Source: Shinella sp. SUS2 | Lineage (GTDB): Bacteria; Pseudomonadota; Alphaproteobacteria; Rhizobiales; Rhizobiaceae | NCBI RefSeq assembly: GCF_001262505.1 | Contig: NZ_KQ410740.1 | Location: 96,659 to 160,658, forward strand | DNA: 64,000 bases | Direction: 5' to 3' | Program-made: the position numbers and the translations under genes | Shown here: piece by piece, positions 18,610 through 28,000 of the stretch | Position numbering within the stretch: position 1 is the stretch's first letter | Layout of the letters: every line of letters begins with the position of its first letter | Notes under the pieces: model-generated | Database searches by the model: none | What the model saw: only the letters and a program-made list of their open reading frames with translations | Told to the model about the DNA's origin: nothing

Positions 18610-20226
18610 TCAGCACGCGTCGGCGAGGATAAGGTCAGACCCTTTTTCGCCCACCATGATGGTCGGTGCATTGAGGTTTCCCGAGGTGATGCGCGGGAAC
18701 ACCGAGGCGTCGACGATACGCAGCGCCTCCAGGCCATGGACGCGCAGGCGCGGATCGACAACGGACGTCGGCGCATCCGGCCCCATGGCGCAGGTGCCGC
18801 AAGGATGGAACACCGAACCGGAGCGCGCGCGGATGTCGGCAATCAGGCCCCCATCATCCAGGATCCCGGCACCCGGGCGGATCTCCTGTTCGATGATCTC
18901 CCGCATCGGGCCGGTCCGTGAAAGGCGCCGCAGGAAATGCGCGGCCTCCAGCAGCTCCTGCACATCCTCTTCCGTCGAAAGATAGTTCGGCTGGATTTCC
19001 GGCGCGGCGAAGGGGTCAGCGGAACGGATGGCGAGTTGGCCACGACTTGTCGGGTGGCAGTTCGACACGCCGACGAGGAAGCCGGGGAAAGGATCGGGGC
19101 TCATCAATGCGCGCCGACCGGGAATGGCACGGGTATAGCTGACGGGCGAGAAATAGAGCTGCATGTTGGGGCGCGCGCGCTCCGGGCTTGTGCGAAAGAA
19201 CCCGCCGCCCTGGTTCACGCTGAGCGAGAGCGGGCCGCTGCGCGTCAGCACGTAGCGCAGCCCCACCCGCAGCCGTCCCCACCACGGCCGCAGCACATCG
19301 TTGAGCGTCGGCTGCCGGCTCCTGTAGAGATGGTCGAAGCCGATATGGTCTTGCAGGTTCCGCCCCACGGCGGGCGCCGCGTGAACGACATCGATGCCGT
19401 GACGCTTCAAGAGGGCCGGCTCGCCGACGCCGGAAAGCTGGAGCAGCTGAGGCGTGTTGACCGCACCGGCCGACAGGATGACCTCGCGCCGCGCGCGAAC
19501 CTGCCGAACCACCCCACCCTGCCGGTATTCCACACCGACCGCCCGCTTTCCCTCAAAAAGCACACGGGTCGCATGCGCAGCCTTGATCACCCGCAGGTTC
19601 GACCGCCTGCGGGCGGGAGCGAGATAAGCCGTCGCCGTCGAGCAGCGAAAACCGTCACGCGTCGTGATCTGGTAGATGCCGACGCCCTCCTGGGTCGCGC
19701 CGTTGAAATCCAAATTGCGCGACAGGCCGGCCTCGACGCCGCCGGCAAGATAGTTCCGGCAGAGCGGATGCACGACCCCCTCTATGTTGGTAACGGTCAG
19801 CGGCCCGTCCTTGCCGCGCCACGTGTCGGCACCCGCAAGATTGTCCTCCATGCGCCGGAAGAGTGGCAGGACATCCGCATAGCCCCATCCCGGATTGCCA
19901 AGCGCGCGCCAGCCGTCGAAATCTTCGGCCTGCCCGCGGATGAACACCATCGCGTTGATCGAGCTGGACCCGCCGATGACCTTGCCCCGCGGCCAGTAGG
20001 ACTGGCGGCCGTCGAAACCGGGCACCGGCTCCGTCAGATACTTCCAGTTCAGCGTCTTGTGATAGAAGGCCTTGCCGTAGCCGATCGGCATGCGCACCCA
20101 GAAATTCAGATCGCTGCCGCCAGCCTCCAGCAGTGCCACGCGATAGCGCCCACCGTCGGAAAGGCGGTTCGCCAGCACGCAGCCCGCCGAGCCCGCACCG
20201 ACGATCACATAATCGAACTCATCCAT
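18610..20226 (-). CDS. GMC-family FAD-dependent oxidoreductase (choline/alcohol dehydrogenase-like)
   Basis: A 538-residue flavoenzyme. The N-terminal FAD-binding motif is DYVIVGAGSAGCVLANRLS; the second GMC signature is GGSSSINAMVFIRGQ. The C-terminal active-site His lies in FHPCGTCAMG and the closing motif is NLNAPTIMVGEKGSD. It is convergent with the MocR gene. The ATG at 20226 (MDEFDYVIV) fits homologues; an ATG nine codons upstream is possible. It oxidises an alcohol; the electron acceptor and substrate are not readable. Confidence 0.92.
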   Translation of the reverse strand: MDEFDYVIVGAGSAGCVLANRLSDGGRYRVALLEAGGSDLNFWVRMPIGYGKAFYHKTLNWKYLTEPVPGFDGRQSYWPRGKVIGGSSSINAMVFIRGQAEDFDGWRALGNPGWGYADVLPLFRRMEDNLAGADTWRGKDGPLTVTNIEGVVHPLCRNYLAGGVEAGLSRNLDFNGATQEGVGIYQITTRDGFRCSTATAYLAPARRRSNLRVIKAAHATRVLFEGKRAVGVEYRQGGVVRQVRARREVILSAGAVNTPQLLQLSGVGEPALLKRHGIDVVHAAPAVGRNLQDHIGFDHLYRSRQPTLNDVLRPWWGRLRVGLRYVLTRSGPLSLSVNQGGGFFRTSPERARPNMQLYFSPVSYTRAIPGRRALMSPDPFPGFLVGVSNCHPTSRGQLAIRSADPFAAPEIQPNYLSTEEDVQELLEAAHFLRRLSRTGPMREIIEQEIRPGAGILDDGGLIADIRARSGSVFHPCGTCAMGPDAPTSVVDPRLRVHGLEALRIVDASVFPRITSGNLNAPTIMVGEKGSDLILADAC

Positions 20227-20294
20227 CTGCCGCTTCACTCCCGGACCCTTCAAGGCTCCCCGTGCCTTGAAACCCCTTCCTATCGTGAACCGGA

Positions 20295-20582
20295 TTGCAG
20301 GGCAGTGTCCATTTCGATCCGATTGACATACCAGTCCGCACCCCCGGCCCGGCCAGATCGAAGATCAGCACGCGAACGGCAAATGGATGGATGCAGGCCA
20401 AAGGGTCCCATGCCGGCGAGACCGAAGAATTCGCCATCGTCGTTTCCGGCCTTTTCGAACTGGTCATGGAAGGCATGACGCGCGCCTGCAATCCCGGTGA
20501 CCACCTTGTCGTGGAAGCCGGCGTCGAGCACGCCATCCGCGTCATCGAACCGGGTCGGCTCGTGCTGATCGGCAGGACGTAA
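20295..20582 (+). CDS. small cupin-domain protein
   Basis: A 95-residue protein with one small cupin barrel: SHAGETEEFAIVVSGLFELV and then NPGDHLVVEAGVEHAIRVIE, the paired cupin motifs. The start is uncertain, with TTG at 20295 as the only early candidate and no clear ribosome site. It diverges from the GMC oxidoreductase. Cupins of this size act as sugar isomerases, sensors or small-molecule binders; no specific function can be given. Confidence 0.6.
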   Translation: MQGSVHFDPIDIPVRTPGPARSKISTRTANGWMQAKGSHAGETEEFAIVVSGLFELVMEGMTRACNPGDHLVVEAGVEHAIRVIEPGRLVLIGRT

Positions 20583-20709
20583 AACCTCATAACCCAGACG
20601 CGGACAGGTTTCTGAAACGCTCACGCAACCAGTCGCGGGCAAGCCCTTTTCATGGGCAAGGCGCTCGCCGGAACGGCGTGCACCTTGCCCCGAAGCTGGT
20701 TAGGCAAGT

Positions 20710-21699
20710 TTATTCTCCCGCGAGCAGAGAAGCGGGCCTCACGGCCGGGGCCACATGCATGCCCAGCCGCGCCAGCAGATCCCGATCCTTCCAGGCCGCC
20801 GGATTACCGGTTGTCAGCAGCTGATCGCCGACGAAAATGGAGTTCGCCCCCGCGAGGAAGCACAATGCCTGCAATTCGTCGCTCATTCCTGTGCGGCCGG
20901 CCGACAGGCGGACCACCGAAGCTGGCATAAGCACGCGCGCCAAGGCCACGAGGCGGACAAGTGCAAACGGGTCGACCGGCCTTGCCGTGCGCTGCACCGG
21001 CACGCCCTCGATCTCATTCCACAGGTTGATCGGCACGCTATCGGGGTGGGCCGGCAGGGTGGCCAGTGTAACCAGCATGGCGATGCGATCTTCTTCCGTC
21101 TCGCCCATGCCGAGGATCCCGCCACAACAGACCTTGATCCCGCCCTTCCGGACATGCTCGACGGTCTCCAGACGGTCTTCCATCGTCCGTGTCGTGGCGA
21201 TCTGCCGGTAATAGTCCGGCGACGTGTCGATGTTGTGGTTGTAGAAATCCAGCCCCGCCACCTTCAGGCGTGTAACCTGCTCGGGACTGAGCATCCCGAG
21301 CGTCATGCAGGTCTCCAGCCCCAGTTTCGAGACGCCACGCACCATGTCGCAGAGCTTGTCCATGTCGCGGTCCTTGGGGCTGCGCCAGGCCGCACCCATG
21401 CAGAAGCGTTGTGCACCGGCGGCCTTGGCGCGCCCGGCGGCCGCCAGGACCGCATCCACGTCCATCAGCTTCGTTGCCTTCACGCCGGTCTGGTGGTGGG
21501 CGGATTGCGAGCAGTAGCCGCAATCCTCAGGGCAGCCACCGGTCTTGATGCTGAGCAGACTGGCCGTCTCGATCGCCGTTGAATCGAAATACAGTCGGTG
21601 GAGACCCTGTGCCCGGTACAGCAGATCCGGAAGCGGCAGCGCGTGGATCGTTCGTGCCTCCTCCACGGTCCAGTTGGACCTGACCTTGGAGCAGCTCAT
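20710..21699 (-). CDS. bioB: biotin synthase
   Basis: A radical-SAM enzyme of 329 residues that inserts sulfur into dethiobiotin, the last step of biotin synthesis. The radical-SAM cluster motif is GGCPEDCGYCSQS (CxxxCxxC). Further markers are RFCMGAAWRSPKDRD, YNHNIDTSPDYY, KVCCGGILGMGE and PINLWNEIEGVP. The ATG overlaps the bioY stop by one base (TGATG), so the two are cotranslated. No other biotin-synthesis gene is in the window. Confidence 0.97.
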   Translation of the reverse strand: MSCSKVRSNWTVEEARTIHALPLPDLLYRAQGLHRLYFDSTAIETASLLSIKTGGCPEDCGYCSQSAHHQTGVKATKLMDVDAVLAAAGRAKAAGAQRFCMGAAWRSPKDRDMDKLCDMVRGVSKLGLETCMTLGMLSPEQVTRLKVAGLDFYNHNIDTSPDYYRQIATTRTMEDRLETVEHVRKGGIKVCCGGILGMGETEEDRIAMLVTLATLPAHPDSVPINLWNEIEGVPVQRTARPVDPFALVRLVALARVLMPASVVRLSAGRTGMSDELQALCFLAGANSIFVGDQLLTTGNPAAWKDRDLLARLGMHVAPAVRPASLLAGE

Positions 21700-22253
21700 C
21701 ACATCCGCCCCTTCAGCCGGCTCAGGCCCGTCACGCACGCTGTTGCCAACGCACTCTTGATCAGGTCTCCAAGGATGAAGGGCGCAAAACCGGCCGCGAT
21801 CAATCCGGATGCTGGCACGAAGATCGCCAGCCAGAGAAGACCGGCAACATAGACCACGGAAAGGCCCGCGAGCATTGCCAGAGCCTGTCCCATCCAGCCC
21901 CGTCCCTGTGCCAATCGCCCGATCACCACGGTCGAAGCCAGATAGCCGACCAGGTAGCCACCGGTTGGACCAGCCATATAGGCCAATCCGATCCCACGTT
22001 CCGGCGAGCCCGAAAAGACGGGCAGGCCCGTCGCCCCAGCGGCCAGATAGGTGGCCATGGCCAGGAAGCCGAGCCTTGGGCCGAGGGCCGCGGCCAGGAA
22101 GAACACTGCAAGGGTATGCAGCGTCATCGGGACAGGCCAAAATGGGAACTGTATCTTGGCGCCGAGTGTGATGATCGCCGCACCGCAAAGGGCGATTGCC
22201 GCCTCGCGCCAAAGCGATACCGAGCGTTCTAACGAGGGGTTGAACAATGCCAT
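21699..22253 (-). CDS. bioY: biotin transporter BioY (S component)
   Basis: A membrane protein of 184 residues with about six helices. It contains FPFWPVPMTLHTLAV and LAYMAGPTGGYLVGYLAS, both conserved in BioY, the substrate-binding subunit of biotin ECF-type uptake systems. A ggagga site lies 7 bp before the ATG at 22253. No BioM or BioN gene is nearby, which is common for solitary rhizobial BioY. Two BioR-like boxes lie immediately upstream. Confidence 0.95.
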   Translation of the reverse strand: MALFNPSLERSVSLWREAAIALCGAAIITLGAKIQFPFWPVPMTLHTLAVFFLAAALGPRLGFLAMATYLAAGATGLPVFSGSPERGIGLAYMAGPTGGYLVGYLASTVVIGRLAQGRGWMGQALAMLAGLSVVYVAGLLWLAIFVPASGLIAAGFAPFILGDLIKSALATACVTGLSRLKGRM

Positions 22254-22283
22254 CGAGGCGTCCTCCAAGGATAGGTTTCGAAT

Positions 22284-22336
22284 CTATCTATAATCTTGGG
22301 GAAGGGCGATGGGTGAGCAATCAGGATTATAGATAA
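22284..22336 (-). promoter_or_regulatory. two BioR operator-like boxes upstream of bioYB
   Basis: The 83-bp gap between bioR and bioY holds CTATCTATAA (22284-22293, one mismatch to TTATCTATAA) and the perfect box TTATAGATAA (22327-22336). BioR of alphaproteobacteria is known to bind TTATMKATAA palindromes. Paired sites would allow strong repression of bioYB when biotin is plentiful. Confidence 0.8.
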
Positions 22337-23005
22337 TTATCCTGGAATCTCGTAAGTCTCTCTGGGATCAGCATTTTTTACAGACGGCTTCCGCTTGCCG
22401 ATCCAGCCGACATGGCGCGCCAATGTCGAGCAAGCGAAATCAATCCGCCCTTCCCGCAGAGCATTCAAAATCGCACGATGGTCATGATCGGTGCGAGCTT
22501 CCCAGTCCCGACGCCAGGCGGCAAACAGAAACCGCGCGCTGGCCGCCTGCAGGTCATCGATCGTTCGAAGCAAGCGCGGCATACGGCAGGGCGCTAGGAT
22601 AAGATGGTGGAACCGACGGTTTGCAAGCTCCCAGTCCCGCACATTCGTTGCACAATCCCCGAGCCGGTTAACCTCTTCTGCTTCCTCGATAATAAAGCGC
22701 GTCAAGTTGGGTGCGGCGTGGCGCAGCGCCAATATCTCCAGGCTCGCCCGCATCTCGGCAACCTCGCGCAATTCGGCGACGTCGAAATCCGTGACACGAA
22801 ACCCCCGCCAGGGCTCATTCTCCGCCAACCCCTGCGTTTGCAATGCCCGGAAAGCCTCGCGCACCGGCACATGACTGGCCCCGAATTCGGCGGCGATATG
22901 GTCCTGCCGCAGCCGCGCGCCCGGGGGAATCTCGCCCGTGATGATCCGGCCGGCAAGAATACGGGCAATGCGTTCGGAAAGAGTTTCGTCTGCAGTGGTT
23001 GACAT
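22337..23005 (-). CDS. bioR: GntR-family biotin repressor BioR
   Basis: A 222-residue FadR-type regulator. The N-terminal winged helix includes LRQDHIAAEFGASHVPVREAFRALQ; the C-terminal helical FCD-like domain contains HHLILAPCRMPRLLRTIDDL. Assignment to BioR rests on its position upstream of bioYB and on the BioR boxes on both sides. The ATG at 23005 has no ribosome site, because a BioR-like box occupies that position; translation may be leaderless. Confidence 0.88.
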   Translation of the reverse strand: MSTTADETLSERIARILAGRIITGEIPPGARLRQDHIAAEFGASHVPVREAFRALQTQGLAENEPWRGFRVTDFDVAELREVAEMRASLEILALRHAAPNLTRFIIEEAEEVNRLGDCATNVRDWELANRRFHHLILAPCRMPRLLRTIDDLQAASARFLFAAWRRDWEARTDHDHRAILNALREGRIDFACSTLARHVGWIGKRKPSVKNADPRETYEIPG

Positions 23006-23008
23006 GAA

Positions 23009-23018
23009 TCATAGATAA
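23009..23018 (-). promoter_or_regulatory. BioR-like box at the bioR start
   Basis: TCATAGATAA differs by one base from TTATAGATAA and ends three bases before the bioR ATG. It suggests autoregulation by blocking the start of the transcript. Confidence 0.65.
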
Positions 23019-23135
23019 TCCGAGACGCCAGGCCTGTCGATCCCTTCGCACAGGCGCGTTGCGCTGCCTCAGTCTTAGAATTCAACGGCAAAGGCCTACC
23101 TCAAAAAAGCGGTTTGTGGCCTGACTGCTTGCCGC

Positions 23136-23921
23136 TCACAGAGCCTGCCCCTGGCATCTCTCCAACACCGCGAACCTTTTCCATTTGGCCAACAGGCCGA
23201 AATGCGGCCGTGCCAGGCGCCTTGTGTTGCCGTCCGCAATGTTCCGACCTCCGGCGAACGCCACATAGTTCGACGTGGAACCCGACGACCAGCAGCAGTC
23301 CGCGCTGTTGGTATGTGCCTCCACCAGGACGGAAGGGCTGGACGCGCGATCGGCGACCAGCGCTTCGATGCGATCCATGCGCTCGTCATAGAATCGGGTG
23401 AAGGCGCCCGCGCGGTCCGCTTTGCCGAACATCTCGCCGAGGGTGCGCATCGAGCCGGTGATCTCTCGTCGCCCGCGGCTGACCGTATCGGAGGCCGCGC
23501 CGATGAACACGACCGCGACACCCGCTTTTTCGAGCTGGCGGACGACGTTGTCGTCGGCGTATAGCCTGGACCAAGCACCGCGACGTCCGGTTCCAGAGCA
23601 AGCGCCGCCTCCACGGAGAAGCCACCGGCATTGGGATCGCCGAGGCTCGCTATGCGGTCGAGCTCGGGAAAACGCCGGCGGTCCAGAGGAAGGAGGCTTG
23701 CGGCGATGCGGTCGGCCCCCCGCCCAGCCGACGATCGGCGCGACCGGATCGTCGAGCAGCAGCGAGAGAAAGATGAAATCGAGGCTGTCCCCCAGCACCA
23801 CTCTTTGCGGCGGGCCGGCAAGGTCGATGGAACGCCCCAGGATATCGGTGATGCGCTCCGCCGCCGAAGCGCCGGCAAAGAGCTGCAGAAAGACAGCAAG
23901 CATCAATGCCAGAAGCCGCAT
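23136..23921 (-). pseudogene. decayed iron/heme-type ABC binding protein
   Basis: The frame starts at an ATG (23921) that overlaps the upstream peptidase stop (TGATG). A signal peptide (LALMLAVFLQLFAGASAA) and RITDILGRSIDLAGPPQRVVLGD are typical of FecB/FhuD/HmuT-like receptors. The frame breaks at a run of six G (about 23715-23720), continues in another frame (FPELDRIASLGDPNAGGFSV, ALEPDVAVLGPGYTP), returns near 23555 (ADDNVVRQLEKAGVAVVFIG), and breaks again near 23225. The C-terminal lobe is then lost. At least three frameshifts plus truncation make this a pseudogene, unless homopolymer errors explain part of it. Confidence 0.78.
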
Positions 23922-24800
23922 CAGCCAAGCGCCCATTCCGCGAAGGCGTAGACATGCGCCATATGCCGGAACTCTGAAAGGCGCCGGGAGGCACCGCCAT
24001 GGCCGCCGCATTCCATCAGTGTCTCAAGGAGGAAAGGAGAGGTGCCCGTCGAACGGGTGTGCAGGCGCGCGATCCATTTTGCCGCCTCCGAGTAGGGAAC
24101 CCGTCCGTCCGAAATGCCGGTCGTCGCCAGAACGGGCGGATAGGGTTTTGCACCAATGGTCTCGTAAGGCGCATAAGCAGCGATGACGGCATGGTCCGCT
24201 GGGACGTTTTTCGGGTCACCCCATTCGGCGCACTCGGGTTGGGTGAGCGGCAACGTATAGTCGCTCTGGCTGTTGAGAACATCGACGAAGGGAACTTCCG
24301 CTATGACACCGCCAAACAACCCCGGAGCCAAGTCGAGTGCCGCCCCAACCAAGAGCCCGCCCGCAGAAGCGCCCTGGGCCACAATGCGGCCTGCAGCGGT
24401 GTATCCTTCCTGAACAAGGCCGTTCGCACAGGCAGCGAAATCGGAGAAGCTGTTCGGTTTCGAACGCCCCCTGCCCGCCTCATGCCAGCCTCGCCCGTTT
24501 TCCCCACCGCCGCGCACATGCGCGATGGCATAGACCCAGCCGCGATCGACAAGGGACAGGACTGCCGGATCAAAGGATGGTTCGCAGCAATGGCCGTACG
24601 CGCCGTAGCCGTAGAGCAGCAGCGGCGCGGACCCGTTGCAAGGCGTCGCGCGCAACTTGAGGAGGGAAATCGGCACACGGACGCCATCCGAGGCCTCGGC
24701 ATAGGATATCAACGTGTCGTAGCGACTTGCTTCAAAACCGGCGCCCGGCTGCTCCCACAGTTGCTCGACGCTCGCCGTTGCCGGGTCATGGGCGTTCAGC
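23921..24800 (-). pseudogene. truncated S9 prolyl oligopeptidase (oligopeptidase B-like C-terminal half)
   Basis: About 290 residues resemble the catalytic domain of oligopeptidase B: LLLYGYGAYG, catalytic Ser in GASAGGLLVGA, Asp in TGISDGRVPY, and His in CGGHGGASRR. The 400-residue beta-propeller that normally precedes this domain is absent; recognisable homology begins near 24800 with no plausible start codon or ribosome site. The open frame runs on to about 24922 without family similarity. Catalytic residues remain, but loss of the N-terminal half points to a remnant. It once formed an operon with the receptor pseudogene. Confidence 0.75.
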
Positions 24801-24988
24801 CGCGCCGTTGCTGCTCTGTGGCAAATCGGAGGCTGGCTTGTCGGCACCGCTATCAGCGGATCGGATCCTACCTTGAGACCGCTGCCCGAACTCGAAATGG
24901 GAGCGGCGCAAGTTTGCGCCAAACTCGGCTCTCATTTGATCAGAAAATTACGCGTTGATCACACCATGCGAATTTTTCGAACAAAAAC

Positions 24989-25016
24989 TTGACTCGATAA
25001 CTCCTGTTAATATAGG
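24989..25016 (+). promoter_or_regulatory. possible sigma-70-type promoter of the gltB-like operon
   Basis: TTGACT (24989-24994) and TATAGG (25011-25016) are separated by 16 bp, about 40 bp upstream of the TTG start. The -35 element is good and the -10 weak. The surrounding 60 bp are notably AT-rich, unlike the coding flanks. Confidence 0.4.
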
Positions 25017-25053
25017 TCAGCATGACTGACGCATCTTGACAGGAGGACGCACG

Positions 25054-28000
25054 TTGGATCATCGCGAAGAAACCTTCGGCCTTTACGATCACGCTCATGA
25101 GAAGAGCAGCTGCGGCGTTGGTTTCATCACGCGAAAAGACGGCAAACAGACATATGACGTCCTGAAAAAAGGCCACGAAGCGCTCTGCGCCGTGCCCCAT
25201 CGCGGCGGCATGTCGGCAGAGGGCGTCGGTGACGGCGCCGGGGTTTCGGTCGATATCTCGCTTGGCTTCTTTCGCAAGCTGACCGGCCGGGACGATCTTG
25301 AGGCGCGCCGATTCGGCGTCGGCAATTTCTTCCTGCCGAACGATCCGGCCTTCCGGCTGGAGGCCGAAAGCATCATCGAGGGCGCGCTCGCCGAACAGGG
25401 TTTCTCCCTGCTTCTGACGCGCGACGTGCCTGTCGATGACAGCGCGATCCGCCCGGCGGCGATCCGCCACCAGCTCCCGATCCGCCAGTGGGTCTTTGCA
25501 TGCCATGACGAGAAGGCCCGCCAGGCGGAGTTCGATGTCCGCATTCACAAGGCGCTGCTGGCGATCGAGGCGCGCGCCTATACCGAGCCGCAGCTAGCGG
25601 GTCTTTATCCGCTCTCGCTGAGCGCGCGGACGCAGGTGCTGAAGGGCCGGCTGAACTCCAACGAGGTCATGCCCTATTTCCGCGACCTCGTGAATCCTGA
25701 CCACACCGTCAACACCATGTATTTCCACACGCGGTTCTCCACCAACACCGACCCGCACCCCTCCATGGCCCAGCCCTTCCGGCTGATGGCGCACAACGGC
25801 GAACTCAACACCGACCGCAAGAACCGCCTGTCGGAAGCCGCGATCGCGCTGGCGAAAAACGCCTCGATCATCCGCCCGAAGGGCCAATCGGACAGTTGCC
25901 GGCTCGACCAGACGCTTCAGGCGCGGGTCTTGGAGGACGGTCTCGACCTCGTCACCGCCGTCGTCTCGATGATGCCGCCGGCCTGGGAGAACGACGACAC
26001 GCTCTCATCCGACGTCGTGGCGATGCTGGAATATTTCTCGCTCTACGAGGAGAAGAACGACGGCCCCGCCGCGCTGATCTTCGGTGACGGCGACATTATC
26101 GGCGCACGTCTCGATCGCCTGGGGCTGCGGCCGCTGCGCACCGTCGAGACATCGGATTATCTCTGCGTGATGTCGGAAGCCGGCCAGATCGCCTTTCCGC
26201 CGGAAAGCGTGCTGCGGCGTGGGCGCATCGAGGCCGGCGGCATGCTCTGCTACGACCACACGGAAAAGCGCGCCTTCGGCACCAACGAGGCGCTGGAAAT
26301 GCTGGCCGCGCGCCGCCCCTATCGTGATCTTCTCGCCGAGGCGCGCGTCAATCTCGCCGACCTGCCGGAAATCCCGGCCGAGGCGCAGGGCTCGCCGCTG
26401 CGCTACAACGGCGATCTCGAACGCAATCAACGGTATGTTGCCTACTCCTTCAACCAGGAAAGCTTCAAGTTCCTGATGGACCCGATGCTGGCGACCGGGG
26501 CGGAAAAGATCTCCGCCATGGGCTACGGCAACGCCATCAACGCGCTCTCAGACCAGGAAGGCGGCGTCGCGAAGTATTTCTCGCAGCGCTTCGCGCAGGT
26601 CACGAACCCGCCGCTCGATTCCATCCGTGAGGCTGATGGCATGACCCTGCGCGTGGCGCTCGGCGCCAAGCCGAACATCGGCGCGAAGGCGGCCCGCCAG
26701 ATCGTCGTGCCCTCGCCGATCCTCACCCACCTCGACATGCTGCGCATCCGCGAACAGCAGGAAACGCCGGTCAAGCGCTTCGAGATGCTCTATACGCCCG
26801 ACCTTGCGGACGCCGGCGCGAACGAAATCGCGCTGGAAAAGGCGATCGACGATCTCTGCGACGCCATCGCCGCCTTCGCGCGCGCCGACGGCGGCATTGC
26901 CGTCGTCACCGACCGGCATGTCGCCCGCACCCGCGCCGCCCTGCCGATGATCCTCGTCGTCTCCGCCGTCAACCAGAAGCTCATCGAGGAGGGCCTGCGT
27001 CTGCGGCTGTCTCTGGTGGTCGAGAGCGGGCAGATCGCCTCGTCGCACCATGTCGCGGCCGTGCTCGGCTTCGGCGCGTCGGCGGTCTATCCGCTCGGCG
27101 TGCAGTTCCGCGCCGAGGAAAAGTTCGGCGGCGAGGCCGACAAAGCCTTCAAGCGTTTTGCCAAGGCGGCCGAAAAGTCGTTGATGAAGACCATGGGCAA
27201 GGTCGGCCTGTGCACCGCCGAAAGCTATATCGGCGGCGAGTTCTTCGAGCCGAACTTCCTCGACACCAACGACCGGGTGCTGAAGCGCTACTTCCCGAAC
27301 GTCAAGACGCCCGTCGGCGGCGTGAATTTCCAGGTGATCGCCGCGGCTGTCGCCGACTGGCACGCCAAGGCGCTGACGGTGCAGCGGGAGGACGACATTC
27401 CTCTGCTCGGCCTCTTCAAGGAGCGTGCGGAGGGCGCCGGCCACTCCTTCGGCACCGCCGCCGTGCGCGGCTTCGTCGACATGACCGAGGAGAAGATCGG
27501 CTTTGACAAGCCGGAGGAGGACGATCCGTTCCTGCGCCTGCTGACACTCAACCGTCTGGACGACGCCTTCGGCCTCGATGACGCCGCCTATCGCAACAAT
27601 GGCTACGAGAAGCTGGCGCCGGAAACGATCGACAGCTTCGCCATCACCCCTGGCTACCGCGCCTTCATCCGCCAGATGACGGACGAGCGCGCGCGCCGCC
27701 CCGCCGCGCTGCGCGACGTCCTCGCGCTCCCGGCCGATGTCACCTACCTCTCCTCGGCGGAGGATTTCCGCAAGGAAATGGGCCGCTTCTCGCGCAAGGG
27801 CAACAACAGCTTCATGGTGCGCGGCCTTGGCTGTGACAGCATCGGTCAGGATACGTTCCGCCTCACCCTCACGGATGGCGAACTGGCCCGGCTTGCCGCG
27901 CTCGGCCAGTCGCTCGTCATGCGCTTCGGCGGCGATATCCTGGGCCACTGGCTGGAGGGCGGCGCGCTGATGGTGCAGGCGGCCGGCGAGGCGCTGGACT

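Noticed and set aside
23095..23115. ACCTCAAAAAAGCGG next to the receptor pseudogene, slightly like the repeat at 63925
   Set aside because: The match is short, there is no target duplication and no transposase fragment.
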